From Denitrobacterium detoxificans (GTDB lineage Bacteria; Actinomycetota; Coriobacteriia; Coriobacteriales; Eggerthellaceae): DNA of 64,000 nucleotides. Location: the NCBI RefSeq assembly GCF_015062615.1, contig NZ_SUUH01000002.1:1-64000 (forward strand). The letters run 5' to 3'. Positions 8,923-18,115 of this stretch are shown here, one piece after another (positions within the stretch are counted from its first letter, which is position 1; the number at the start of each line of letters is the position of its first letter). The translations under genes and the position numbers were made by a program. The notes under the pieces are model-generated. The model had not been told where the DNA came from. It made no database searches and saw nothing but the letters and a program-made list of their open reading frames with translations.

Positions 8923-10284
8923 CTATTTGCCGATGTTCGTTAGGGATGCGTCGAGTGCGCTCAGGAAGAAATCAAGGTCGCTTTCGCTGAATACCAAGGG
9001 CGGGCGTACCTTCAGCACGCTGCCATAGGGGCCGCACAACGAAATGAGCACATGATGCTCGCGCAGCGTTTCGATGAGCTTTACCGCCGTGGCGCGGTCG
9101 GGGTCTTTCGTTCCGGGGATAACGATGTCGGTGCCCGTGAAGAGACCCGCGCCGCGTACGTCGCCCAGGCAGGGATGCTCCTTCGCAAGGCCCGAAATGC
9201 CGTCTATGAGCAGTTTCCCCATGTGGCTGACGTGGCTAAGCATGTCGTTTTCGCGTAGATAGTCCAATACGGCCTGCGCGGCGGCCATGGCTACGGGGTT
9301 GCCCGCGAAGGTGTTGAAGTACGGATTGCGTTCGGCAAATGCCTCCAGTACGTCATGGCGGATTGCCATGCCCGAGCAGGCAATGCCATTGGCCATCGGC
9401 TTGCCCATCGTCACGATGTCGGGGGTGATGCCGTGGCGCTGGAAGCCCCAGAATGCATCGCCCGTGCGGCAGAATCCGGGTTGCACTTCGTCGGCGATGT
9501 AGAGGCCTCCTTCTGCGTGCACCAAGTCGATGACGGGCTTGAGGAACTCCGGCTTGCCGGGGATGACCCCATCTGACGAGAAGATGCTATCGAAGAGGAC
9601 GCCCGCAAAGCGGATGCCGTGACGCTTCATGTCGGCAATCTGTTCTGCTACGCGATCGCGCATCCATGCGCCAATGTCGTCGGTGCCTAGGCGGTAGGTG
9701 TCGGGGGTGGGGATCATACGCATAGTGGGGCTCATGGGAACGTCCTTGCCAATGGAAGGCGACACCCCCGATACAAGCGCGGTATTGCCGTGGTATGCCT
9801 CTGCAGTGACGATGATGCCCTCGCCAAGGGTGTATAGCTGCGCGCAGCGGATGGCCAGATCGTTCGCTTCCGAACCCGAGCACATGAACATGATGCGATC
9901 GAGCGATGGGGGAAGGGTGGTGAGCAGGTCGTTTGCGTAGGCCAGGATGTTTTGATGCACGTAGCGCGTATGCGTATTGATCTTGGTAAGTTGCTCGGTA
10001 ACGGCCTTGGTAACGCAGGGGTTGCTGTGTCCGATGGAAGGGATGTTGTTGTACATGTCTAGGTATTCGGTTCCGTCTGAATCGAATAGGCGGGTGCCCC
10101 GTCCACTTACCAGGTGCAGGGGCTTTTGGTAGAACAGGCGATAGCAGGGGCCCAGTACCTCACGTTGGGCTACCAGGTCGTGCAGCGTTCCGTGCAGGGT
10201 GTCCAGCTTGTTCATATCGAAGCTATTCGAAGCCAGAATGCCCACGTTCTCGTCGGTTGATGTTTCTAGGGGTGTGTGCGTCAT
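8923..10284 (-). CDS. Class III PLP-dependent enzyme, probable ethanolamine-phosphate (or related) phospho-lyase
   Basis: A 453-residue fold-type I PLP protein of the class III aminotransferase family. Visible landmarks are GSEAND (about residues 137-142), the cofactor aspartate in IADEVQPGF (Asp265), and the PLP lysine Lys295 in TMGKPMANG. The ADEVQ-G-F-R-G pattern and overall look recall AGXT2L1/AGXT2L2, which do not transaminate but eliminate phosphate and ammonia from O-phosphoethanolamine or 5-phosphohydroxylysine. The adjacent kinase, which would make such a phosphorylated substrate, supports this. An ordinary omega-aminotransferase (for example 4-aminobutyrate) is the alternative. ATG 10284 has AAGGAG 6 nt before it. 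Confidence 0.8.
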   Translation of the reverse strand: MTHTPLETSTDENVGILASNSFDMNKLDTLHGTLHDLVAQREVLGPCYRLFYQKPLHLVSGRGTRLFDSDGTEYLDMYNNIPSIGHSNPCVTKAVTEQLTKINTHTRYVHQNILAYANDLLTTLPPSLDRIMFMCSGSEANDLAIRCAQLYTLGEGIIVTAEAYHGNTALVSGVSPSIGKDVPMSPTMRMIPTPDTYRLGTDDIGAWMRDRVAEQIADMKRHGIRFAGVLFDSIFSSDGVIPGKPEFLKPVIDLVHAEGGLYIADEVQPGFCRTGDAFWGFQRHGITPDIVTMGKPMANGIACSGMAIRHDVLEAFAERNPYFNTFAGNPVAMAAAQAVLDYLRENDMLSHVSHMGKLLIDGISGLAKEHPCLGDVRGAGLFTGTDIVIPGTKDPDRATAVKLIETLREHHVLISLCGPYGSVLKVRPPLVFSESDLDFFLSALDASLTNIGK

Positions 10285-10350
10285 GGCGTCTCCTTGTGGT
10301 TTGGAAGGTGCCGCGGGCCGGGCTTTTTGGCCCGCGGCGTAGGGTGGGTG

Positions 10351-11790
10351 TTAGCGGAGCTCGGCCGCTGCCTGTTCCATGGCGGCGAATTCCTCTTCGG
10401 GGGCATTGCCTACCAGGTGCTTGCTGGAATACAGGAAGAAGTACACCATGAGCCCGGCAAGTACGAGCAGGGTGCAGCCTGCGGCGAAGCTATCCACGAC
10501 GAAGGTGGAAACAATGGCGACGATGCTGAGCACCAGCGAAATGGAAGTGAGCACGATGCCGCCAGGGGCCTTGAAACCACGTTCCATGTCAGGCTCCTTC
10601 TTGCGCAGCAGGATGTGCGAAAGGTTCATCATGGCGTAGGAAACGCATGCGGCGAATACGGCCATGTTCAGCAGCACATCTCCGTCTTGCACGAATACGG
10701 CAAGCGCGTAGCCAATGAAGCCTAGGATGATGAGTGCCAAGTAAGGGGTCTTGCGATTGCCGGTGACGGACAGGAATTTGGGCAGGTATCCAGCGCGGGA
10801 AAGGGCAAATGCCTGGCGAGAACTGCTGAATACGGTGGAGAAGAACGAGGCGATCAGGCCGGCCAAGCCCGCGTAGTTCACGAAGAGGGCCAGGTTGTTT
10901 TCGCCAACGGCGTTCAGGGCGTCTACCAGGGGAGCAGGAGCTGCGCCGGCAAATTCCGCACCTGCGCCACCAGCGCACAGGAACAGAACGAGCGTACCGG
11001 TTACGATGAGCACGCCGATGGCGGCCAGGATGCCACGGGGCATGTCGCGCTTGGGGTTAGCCGATTCCTCGGCGGCCAGGGGCACGCCTTCGATGGCCAG
11101 AAACAGCCAGATGCCGAAAGGCAGTGCTGCCAGGATGCCGCTTGCGCCGTAGGGCAGCATGGTCGATCCGTCGGCTACGGCAGGGGCGATGTCGAAGAGG
11201 TTGGCGGCGTCAAAATGCGGAATCATGCCGAATACGAACGCGAGCAGGGCAATCATTGCCACGACGGTGATTCCCAGAATGAGTTTCAACGCTTCGCCGA
11301 CGCCGAAGATGTGTATGCCCACCAGGACGACGAAGAAGAACCCGATGATGGCGTACGAGGGAACGTCCGCAAAGAGTCCCAGGTCATGTACGTATGCGGC
11401 GATGAACGTAGAAATGGCGGCGGGGCAGATGGTGTATTCGATCAGGATGGAGAATCCCGTGAGCGCACCGCCGATGCGCCCCATGGCGCGTCGGGCGAAG
11501 CCGTAACCGGCACCTGCGGTGGGCATGGCCGAGGACATTTCCGCAATGCCCAGCACCATGAAGAGGTACATGGCTCCCATTACCACGAAGGCAATGGCCA
11601 TGCCCATCCAGCCGCCATTTCCGATTCCATAGTTCCAGCCCGAAAAGTCACCCGAGATAACGTAGGCGACGCCCAGGCTCATAAGAAGCACCCAATTAAC
11701 GGCGCCCTTCTTCAGCGATCTCTTCTCGAAGTACTCGCTGGATTCGGCGCGTTCGGGCCCGATTGCGATTGCGCTAGATGGTGGCGTCAT
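10351..11790 (-). CDS. APC-superfamily permease, ethanolamine permease type
   Basis: A 479-residue, about 12-TM amino acid/polyamine/organocation permease. The N-terminal part (GVAYVISGDFSGWNYG, then AEMSSAMPTAGAGYGFARRA and ILIEYTICPAAI) resembles the ethanolamine-permease subfamily more than general amino acid permeases. It would import ethanolamine or a similar amino alcohol for the downstream kinase and phospho-lyase. ATG 11790 is chosen: AAAGG lies about 11 nt upstream and the protein then begins with a short polar tail before TM1. ATGs further up (11841) would add unsupported sequence. It is the first gene of the minus-strand operon ending in P-II. Confidence 0.85.
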   Translation of the reverse strand: MTPPSSAIAIGPERAESSEYFEKRSLKKGAVNWVLLMSLGVAYVISGDFSGWNYGIGNGGWMGMAIAFVVMGAMYLFMVLGIAEMSSAMPTAGAGYGFARRAMGRIGGALTGFSILIEYTICPAAISTFIAAYVHDLGLFADVPSYAIIGFFFVVLVGIHIFGVGEALKLILGITVVAMIALLAFVFGMIPHFDAANLFDIAPAVADGSTMLPYGASGILAALPFGIWLFLAIEGVPLAAEESANPKRDMPRGILAAIGVLIVTGTLVLFLCAGGAGAEFAGAAPAPLVDALNAVGENNLALFVNYAGLAGLIASFFSTVFSSSRQAFALSRAGYLPKFLSVTGNRKTPYLALIILGFIGYALAVFVQDGDVLLNMAVFAACVSYAMMNLSHILLRKKEPDMERGFKAPGGIVLTSISLVLSIVAIVSTFVVDSFAAGCTLLVLAGLMVYFFLYSSKHLVGNAPEEEFAAMEQAAAELR

Positions 11791-12182
11791 GGACGACCAC
11801 ATCCTTTCTGCGATAGGGGGTACGAGGTGCGGTCTGGCCAAGACCGCTTCCGTCGGCGGTATGCGGCGAGTATAGGTTTGCCCTGGTTTCGAATTTGTTT
11901 CTGGTTCGTGCGTTTACATGCCTGAAATCAAGCGTGCGCATTTCCTTCATGCGTTTCGTTCGTTTGTTTCGGGCGTGTGAACAAAAAGGGGCCTAGTCAA
12001 CCGTTCTAGCTGCGGTTATGAAGCGAATCCGTCCGCAGCGGACTAGGTGGGTGAGCCCGTTCACGCGCTAAATTACGCCGCCGTGGACGGAGATTCGCGC
12101 CTTCTCTTTGCCTATTCTGCAGTGCAGATGGAGGAGCGGATGCCCGGGAGAGGCATCTGGTTTTGTAGAAGAGGAGCATCAC
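11791..12182. other. Divergent intergenic region between the permease operon and the molybdoenzyme-side genes
   Basis: 392 bp without a convincing gene. A 7-bp GC hairpin with 5-nt loop at 11831-11849 and a minus-strand TATACT hexamer (complement of 11869-11874) could be an operator and -10 of the permease operon. I find no good -35 for it. Frames here are shadows. Confidence 0.4.
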
Positions 12183-13058
12183 ATGAAACGCGGCCCCAAG
12201 CGCGAAATGACCAGCTTTGGCTGGAAGGTCGAACGTGGCCTGCAGCCCACTATGAGCATCGAGGAAATAAAGGAACGCGCGGCACGTGCCGCCGAAGAGG
12301 GTACGGTGTTGGAGGAGTCTGCTGTCATTCCTCCCGTGCCCCATGCTGCCTATGTTGATTCCCCTAGCGAAGATGAGTCCGAGCCCGTGATTGCCTGCGC
12401 CGAAGAGCCCGTCGACCAGGTTGAGGCCTTGGCGCAATCCTTGCGCGACAACCCCACGCTCATTGAGCCCGCGCGCGCTCTGCTTGCGGCATGTAGCGAA
12501 GAGCGCGAGGGGAGCGAACTGCTTGCTCAGGTGGACGCCCAGCTGGAAGCTGCGGGAACGAAGCCCGTGCAGGCGCTTTCCAGCGTTGCCGACGTGCTGG
12601 TGCGTCGAGGCGCGCTTGCGTGCCAGGTGAAGGTGAATGGCGAATCGTACGAAGGCTCCATCGAAGACGCCATCGCCGATGAGTCGCTTACCGAAGACGA
12701 CGTCGTCGAGGAATGGTACGTTACCACGTCCGAGGGCCAGAGCGTTGCCAAGCTCTTCGAGCCCGCAACGCGCCTTGATGCGCTCTTTCTGGAACGCCCG
12801 CATCTTGCGGGAGCCCTGCTGCGCACGCTTGAGCTGTGCGATCGCGAGGGTGGCCTGACCACGAAGGATCTGCAGAATCTGCTTGATGCCGAGGGCCTTC
12901 TGTTCCGTGATCCGCGTACTGACATTCCCACCATCTGGCCGAGCCTGTACGGCAATCTGCTGAAGGATGCTGGCGGCATTCGCTGGGAACATGCTTGGAT
13001 CACCACGCAAGAAGGGCGAATGGCCGCAAGTAATCGCAGGGCTGGCCATACTGCATAG
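12183..13058 (+). CDS. Hypothetical protein, C-terminal winged-helix-like region
   Basis: A 291-residue soluble acidic protein that I do not recognise. Its N-terminal third is rich in Glu, Ala and Pro and probably flexible or coiled. The C-terminal part (about residues 195-280) has the helix pattern of a winged-helix domain (ALLRTLELCDREGGLTTKD, then LLFRDPRTDIP). It has no transmembrane segment or signal peptide. The ATG at 12183 follows GAGGAG by 6 nt and is preferred to the in-frame ATG at 12108. It lies 160 bp before, and in the same direction as, the molybdoenzyme cluster, so a regulatory or accessory role there is possible but unproven. A 7-bp hairpin at 13107-13127 separates them. Confidence 0.7.
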   Translation: MKRGPKREMTSFGWKVERGLQPTMSIEEIKERAARAAEEGTVLEESAVIPPVPHAAYVDSPSEDESEPVIACAEEPVDQVEALAQSLRDNPTLIEPARALLAACSEEREGSELLAQVDAQLEAAGTKPVQALSSVADVLVRRGALACQVKVNGESYEGSIEDAIADESLTEDDVVEEWYVTTSEGQSVAKLFEPATRLDALFLERPHLAGALLRTLELCDREGGLTTKDLQNLLDAEGLLFRDPRTDIPTIWPSLYGNLLKDAGGIRWEHAWITTQEGRMAASNRRAGHTA

Positions 13059-13218
13059 CCATTTCCGGCGACGCGCGTTGCACCTCTCCTCCCTATTGCA
13101 GCGCGCGCCGCACTCTCCCCGTGCGGCCATATGCCGTATTCCTATGGGTCTATTGCGGGCGTATGTGCCTGCTAGACGAGATACATCCAATGCAAGAGGA
13201 AGAAAGAAGGAGGTAGGG

Positions 13219-16014
13219 ATGGAGAAATTGAATATGTCGCGCAGGAGCTTCGTGAAAACGGCTGCAGTTGCTGGCGCCGTTTGCGCGGTTGCCGGGCAGT
13301 CTGGCACGAATTTCGTGGAAGCAGCTCATGCCGACACCAGTTCCTCCGGCGAAGAAAAGGTGGTACATACCGCTTGCCGCGCGTGCATCTCGAACTGCGC
13401 CGTAAAGGTGACCGTGCGAGATGGGCGCGTCGTGCGCATCGTGGGCGATGAGATCGACCCGATGAGCAAGGGCCGCATCTGTGCAAAGGGTGCAGCTGGC
13501 ATTCAGGCGCTGTACAACCCCAATCGCCTGAAGTACCCGATGAAGCGCGTGGGTGAGCGCGGCACCAACAATTGGGAGCGTATCACCTGGGAAGAAGCGC
13601 TCGACACCATTGCCGACAAGCTCATGGACCTGTACGAGCAGGACCCCATGACGCTCGTCGTTTCTGGTGGTGGCGGCGGTAATCCGCAGTTCTATTCACA
13701 GATGCGCTTCTTGCAGGCGTTTGATGGCGGTAACTTCTTCGAGCCCGGTTGCGCCCAGTGCTACCTGCCGCGTAACCATGCTCAGCCGGTCATGAACGGC
13801 CAGACCGACAACTCCATCGCCGACTCGAACGCCTACGAGATCTACTACTCGGGCAACCAGTATGGTGACAACATGTGCAAGTGCCTGGTTCTGTGGGGTA
13901 CCGACCCCTCGCAGAGCTGCCCCGCTTCGGGCGGCCGCGCGCTGTGCAACCTGCGCGAGAACGGCACGAAGACGGTCGTCATTGACCCGCGCTTCACGCC
14001 CGACGCCTCCAAGGCCGACATTTGGCTGCCCATTCGTCCGGGCACCGACGTGGCGCTCGAGCTTTCCTGGATCAAGTACATCTTGGACAACAAGCTCTAC
14101 GACGAAGAGTTCTGCATGAAGTGGACGAATCTTCCGTTCCTCATCAACCCGGAAACGAAGTACACCTACAAGGCTTCCGAACTGGGCTTCGAAGTGGACG
14201 AAGCAGAAGACAAGTACACCTTCGTGGTGTGGGACAAGACGCAGAATGCCCCGCGTCCGGCTCCCTTCCCCTGGGATGACACGCTGGATGCCCAGATGGA
14301 TGGTGAGTTCGAATACAACGGCGTCACGGGCATCAAGACGGGCTTCCGCGCGCTGAAGGAATGCTGCGAAGAGTGGACGTTGGCCAAGGCGGCCGAAGTT
14401 TGCTGGCTTGACGAGGACAAGATCGAAGAAGCCATCAAACTGTACGTGGAAAACAGCCCCAACGCCGGCATCAGCCTGGGCGTGGCAACCGACCAGTACG
14501 AGCAGAGCGCTCAGGCCGCCATGGGTACCACCATTATCGACATCATCATGGGCAATGTCGATAACCCCGGCAACCTGACGCAGCAGCGTCCGGCTCAGAA
14601 CCCCGGTACCTACCTGGTGCCTGCTTACGACAAGTACGGCTACAACGAGATGGGTCCCACGTACGAAACCGAGCTTCGTCGTCTGGGCTACATCGAGCAC
14701 AAGGGTCTGGGCTTCTGGAAGGCCAGCCACATCGGCACCATCCGCACGGCCCTGGAAACGGGCGAGCCGTACCTGCCGCGCGTGTGGATCGACCGTTCCG
14801 GCAACAAGCCCGCCATGCTTGGCGGCGCCCGCCACTTCCTGGAGGCGGCGAAGAAGTTCGAGCTCATCGTTCACATGTACATGTACCCCACGGCCATGAG
14901 CGTGGAGATGGCGGACATCATTCTGCCTGCGGCCGAATGGCTGGAAACCAGCTACGCCTGCGACCGTTGCAACGTCTTCCTCATTCGCCAGCGCGTGGTG
15001 CAGCTGTTCGAGTGCGTGGACGAAACCCTCATGTGGAGCTGGCTCACCAAGAAGCTCGCCGACAAGGGCCATCCCAAGTGCCAGCGTTCCTTCACGGGTG
15101 ATTTCAGCAACGTGGAAAAGCTTTCCAAGAACTGGCTTACCTACGAGGAGTACGAGGAGTTCCTGGCTTCTGTCATCAGTCGTTCCTTCACGAAGAAGTA
15201 TCCCGAGGGGCTTACTTGGGAGCAGTGCAAGGAGCTTATGCCGATGGAGATCACCGAGGAAGAGTCGTGGGTACAGAACTCGTACGGCTATTACAAGCAG
15301 ATCAGCCCCACTACGGGCAAGCCGTATGGCTTCAGCCGTACCACGAGTCTGCGCTGCGAGCCGTATGCCGAGGGCATGATTCGCCTGGGCCGTACCGGCA
15401 ATTCCGCAGGCAAGGACTCCATGGGCTTCTCGTTCCCTGCGGCTTCGGTGGACTATCCGCCTCTGCCGTACTATCGCGAGCCGCATGAGAGCCCCGTGGT
15501 TGGCGATGATGGCTACGATGCGCAGTATCCGTACACCCTCACCGAGGGTCGTGTGCCCATGTACCACCACGGCACGCTACGTAATGTTCCGTATCTGCGT
15601 GAGATCTATCCTGTGCCCCTTACCTGGATCAATCCGAAGACGGCTGCAGAAGTGGGCGTGGAAACGGGCGACTGGATCAAGCTCACGAGCCGTCGCGATT
15701 CCACGCACGGCAAGGTGCTGGTCACCGAAGGCATTGCTCCTGGCGTGCTGTACCAGGAACGCTTCTGGAATCCCGAGCTGCTGGATTCCGACGATCCCAG
15801 CCAGGCATGGAAGGCCATGAACATCAACCTGCTCACCAAGCATGACGAGCCGTATAACGACGAGTACGGCACGTACACGCTGCGCGGGTTCCAAGTAAAC
15901 ATCGAGAAGTCCACCAAGCCCGAGGGCGTTTGGGAGGACCCGGAGGAGTTCGAGCCCTGGATGCCCGTTCCCTCTGATAACACCGGAGGAGGAGATGCCG
16001 TTTATGACGCGTAA
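13219..16014 (+). CDS. Tat-exported molybdopterin oxidoreductase, catalytic subunit (DMSO reductase family)
   Basis: A 931-residue catalytic subunit carrying bis-MGD and one 4Fe-4S cluster. The Tat signal is SRRSFVK (residues 7-13), followed by a hydrophobic core; the mature protein faces outside. The cluster is bound by Cys53, Cys56, Cys60 and Cys88 (C-x2-C-x3-C-x27-C). The segment FFEPGCAQCYLPRNHA (about 173-188) is where the Mo ligand lies in this family, so Cys178 or Cys181 may bind molybdenum, as in thiosulfate/polysulfide or arsenate reductases. The substrate cannot be read from the sequence: sulfur compounds, N- or S-oxides, or catechol-type dehydroxylation are all possible. AAGGAGG sits 5 nt before ATG 13219. 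It is the first of six cluster genes. Confidence 0.9.
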   Translation: MEKLNMSRRSFVKTAAVAGAVCAVAGQSGTNFVEAAHADTSSSGEEKVVHTACRACISNCAVKVTVRDGRVVRIVGDEIDPMSKGRICAKGAAGIQALYNPNRLKYPMKRVGERGTNNWERITWEEALDTIADKLMDLYEQDPMTLVVSGGGGGNPQFYSQMRFLQAFDGGNFFEPGCAQCYLPRNHAQPVMNGQTDNSIADSNAYEIYYSGNQYGDNMCKCLVLWGTDPSQSCPASGGRALCNLRENGTKTVVIDPRFTPDASKADIWLPIRPGTDVALELSWIKYILDNKLYDEEFCMKWTNLPFLINPETKYTYKASELGFEVDEAEDKYTFVVWDKTQNAPRPAPFPWDDTLDAQMDGEFEYNGVTGIKTGFRALKECCEEWTLAKAAEVCWLDEDKIEEAIKLYVENSPNAGISLGVATDQYEQSAQAAMGTTIIDIIMGNVDNPGNLTQQRPAQNPGTYLVPAYDKYGYNEMGPTYETELRRLGYIEHKGLGFWKASHIGTIRTALETGEPYLPRVWIDRSGNKPAMLGGARHFLEAAKKFELIVHMYMYPTAMSVEMADIILPAAEWLETSYACDRCNVFLIRQRVVQLFECVDETLMWSWLTKKLADKGHPKCQRSFTGDFSNVEKLSKNWLTYEEYEEFLASVISRSFTKKYPEGLTWEQCKELMPMEITEEESWVQNSYGYYKQISPTTGKPYGFSRTTSLRCEPYAEGMIRLGRTGNSAGKDSMGFSFPAASVDYPPLPYYREPHESPVVGDDGYDAQYPYTLTEGRVPMYHHGTLRNVPYLREIYPVPLTWINPKTAAEVGVETGDWIKLTSRRDSTHGKVLVTEGIAPGVLYQERFWNPELLDSDDPSQAWKAMNINLLTKHDEPYNDEYGTYTLRGFQVNIEKSTKPEGVWEDPEEFEPWMPVPSDNTGGGDAVYDA

Positions 16015-16591
16015 TTGCATCGTAGTCGACCTCAACCGCTGCATCGGCTGCTTTAGCTGCGAGGTCGCCTGCAAGGCTGAAAACGGAATTGCCTTGGGCG
16101 AGCAGTGGAACAAGGTCATTATCGAAGGGCCCCATGGCACCTTCCCCGATATCGAGCAGTATTGGCTGCCCACCATGTGCCAGCAGTGCCAGGATGCTCC
16201 CTGCGTGAACGTATGCCCCACGGGCGCCAGCTATCGCGATCCGGAAACGAACATCGTGCTTGTGGACAAGAGCAAGTGCATCGGCTGCAAGTACTGCATG
16301 ATGGCCTGTCCCTACGGCGTGCGTTCGTGGAATAGTTCGGAAAGCTGCGTTGAGAAGTGCACGCTGTGCGGTCACCTTACCGCCAATGGCGAGAAGCCCG
16401 TTTGCGTGGCGAAGTGTTGTGGTGAGGCGCGTTTCTATGGCGACCTGGACGATCCCACGTCCGATGCCGCCAAAGCCATTGCGGCCGCCGACCCGCAGGA
16501 CGTGCATCACCTTACGGACGTGGGTAATGGCCCCTCTACGGCATACATCCTGCGCAAGAGCATTGCGACCTGGAGGAGTAGTGAGGAATAA
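15995..16591 (+). CDS. DmsB-like four-cluster ferredoxin subunit
   Basis: A 198-residue electron-transfer subunit with 16 cysteines arranged for four 4Fe-4S clusters: CIGCFSCEVAC, CQQCQDAPCVNVC, CIGCKYCMMAC, and CVEKCTLCG with CVAKCC. It relays electrons from the membrane anchor to the molybdenum subunit and has no signal of its own, so it should be co-exported with the Tat-bearing partner. It overlaps the preceding gene by 20 nt. ATG 15995 and ATG 16004 are both served by the GGAGGAGGAG stretch just upstream; 16004 has the more usual spacing. Confidence 0.92.
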   Translation: MPFMTRNCIVVDLNRCIGCFSCEVACKAENGIALGEQWNKVIIEGPHGTFPDIEQYWLPTMCQQCQDAPCVNVCPTGASYRDPETNIVLVDKSKCIGCKYCMMACPYGVRSWNSSESCVEKCTLCGHLTANGEKPVCVAKCCGEARFYGDLDDPTSDAAKAIAAADPQDVHHLTDVGNGPSTAYILRKSIATWRSSEE

Positions 16592-17391
16592 TGGCAATCC
16601 AATGGTCTCTCGTTATCTTCACCACGCTTACCGGCGCGGCTGGTTGGATGCTGGCATCGCTGGCATATGCCGAGGTAAAGGGCATTCAGCGTAATGCCGC
16701 ATTTCCTGCGACGCTCATTGCGATCGTCCTTTTGATCGTGGGCGGTTGCGCCTCGGTGACGCACCTGGCCCACCCCGAGCGCATGCTGGCTGCCTTGGGC
16801 CACCCCACCAGCGGCATCTTCACCGAAGCCGCTCTGGTTGGAGTTACCGCTCTGTTCGCGATCATCTACCTGATCATGCTCAAGCGTGAAGGCGGGGCAT
16901 CCGCCCGCAAGGGCCTGATCATCATTGCTGCTGTGTTCGGCGTGCTGCTGTCGTTCATGGCGGGTGCTTCGTACATGATGGCTGCGCGTGTTTCCTGGAA
17001 TACGGTTCTGCTCCCTCTGGGCTATCTGGGTACGGCCATTCCCGCTGGCATCGCCTGCTATCTTGCTTGCGTTTGCGCGAAGGGTGATGCGTCTGCTCTG
17101 GGCGCATTCCCGAAACTGCTCCTCGTGGGTGGTATCGTCGCAGCTGCTTTGGCGGGTATTTACATGGCTACCGTCGCCTCTGCCGACGCCGCTTTGTTTG
17201 GCTGGGTCCTGGCTGTGATTGCGTGCGGCGTTCTGCCCGCAATCATGGGCTATCTCATGGACAAGAAGCCTGAAAGCGCCCTGGCACTTGCATCGGCGGC
17301 TGCCGTGTGCGCCATCGTGGGTTGCATTGTGTACCGCGCATTCATGTGGGTGTCCATGAGTACTCTGTACAACTTCTTTAGCCCCATGTAG
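16591..17391 (+). CDS. DmsC-like membrane anchor, quinol-oxidising subunit
   Basis: A 266-residue protein with about eight transmembrane helices and the DmsC-like opening WSLVIFTTLTGAAGW. In DmsABC-type enzymes this subunit anchors the complex and oxidises menaquinol. It starts at the last base of the ferredoxin gene behind GGAGGAG, so it is translationally coupled. With the two preceding genes it forms a complete three-subunit reductase, which makes the following NapG/NapH-like pair an additional module. Confidence 0.88.
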   Translation: MAIQWSLVIFTTLTGAAGWMLASLAYAEVKGIQRNAAFPATLIAIVLLIVGGCASVTHLAHPERMLAALGHPTSGIFTEAALVGVTALFAIIYLIMLKREGGASARKGLIIIAAVFGVLLSFMAGASYMMAARVSWNTVLLPLGYLGTAIPAGIACYLACVCAKGDASALGAFPKLLLVGGIVAAALAGIYMATVASADAALFGWVLAVIACGVLPAIMGYLMDKKPESALALASAAAVCAIVGCIVYRAFMWVSMSTLYNFFSPM

Positions 17392-17495
17392 GTCGCAAGG
17401 TGCGGCGCTCGCAGACGGGGTGCCGCACCATGCTCGCGGGGGTGGGTTACCGCCCGCCTCCGCGGGTGGGGAAGCGTTATGACGAGGAGGAATCG

Positions 17496-18110
17496 ATGTC
17501 GGGAGACGAGAAGCCGCGCGATGACTCGCCTGCTGTTTCGCGCCGAGCATTTGCCCTGGGTGCGGCAGGCGTGGCTGGACTGTGCGCTGTGGGAGGCGTG
17601 GGCGTGGCGCTTGCGGGCGATGGAAGCCTGTTGCGCCCTCCGGGAGGGCAGGACGAAGCCGCATTCATTGCGCGCTGCTTGAAGTGCGATAAGTGTCGCA
17701 GCATCTGCCCCGAGAACTGCATTACGGTGTGCGTTCTGGAAAACGGGCTGGTTAACTACCGCACCCCACGCATTGACTTTCGCAAGGGCTATTGCACGTT
17801 CTGCAATGAGTGTATCGAAGTGTGCCCGACGCAGGCGCTTGTTCCGTTTGACCCCTCCACTGAAAAGATCGGCGTAGCCGTAGTGGACGTCAACGAGTGC
17901 ATTGCCTACCAGGGTTCGGGCTGCCATATCTGCGTGGATGCCTGCGAATACAAGGCCATCGAATTGAATGAGTCGGGCAAGCCCGTGGTTCATGCCGATC
18001 TTTGCAATGGTTGCGGCAAGTGTGAGCTCGTCTGCCCATCGGCAACATATCGTGCCTATACGGGATCACATGCTCGCGGTATCAACGTCGAAGCCTGGAA
18101 GGAGGCGTAA
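17496..18110 (+). CDS. NapG-like Tat-exported polyferredoxin
   Basis: A 204-residue iron-sulfur protein with a Tat signal (SRRAFALG, residues 15-22) and four 4Fe-4S motifs: CLKCDKCRSICPENC, CTFCNECIEVCP, CHICVDAC and CNGCGKCELVCP. NapG works with NapH as a quinol dehydrogenase that feeds periplasmic reductases. GAGGAGG precedes ATG 17496 by 6 nt; the longer upstream frame is not needed. No napA is visible in the window, so its partner is probably the molybdoenzyme of this cluster. Confidence 0.88.
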   Translation: MSGDEKPRDDSPAVSRRAFALGAAGVAGLCAVGGVGVALAGDGSLLRPPGGQDEAAFIARCLKCDKCRSICPENCITVCVLENGLVNYRTPRIDFRKGYCTFCNECIEVCPTQALVPFDPSTEKIGVAVVDVNECIAYQGSGCHICVDACEYKAIELNESGKPVVHADLCNGCGKCELVCPSATYRAYTGSHARGINVEAWKEA

Positions 18111-18115
18111 GCGCC

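Noticed and set aside
12006..13307. A 433-codon minus-strand frame near the molybdoenzyme start
   Set aside because: It covers the coding strand of the 12183 gene in reverse and has no ribosome site; codon use fits the plus-strand gene.
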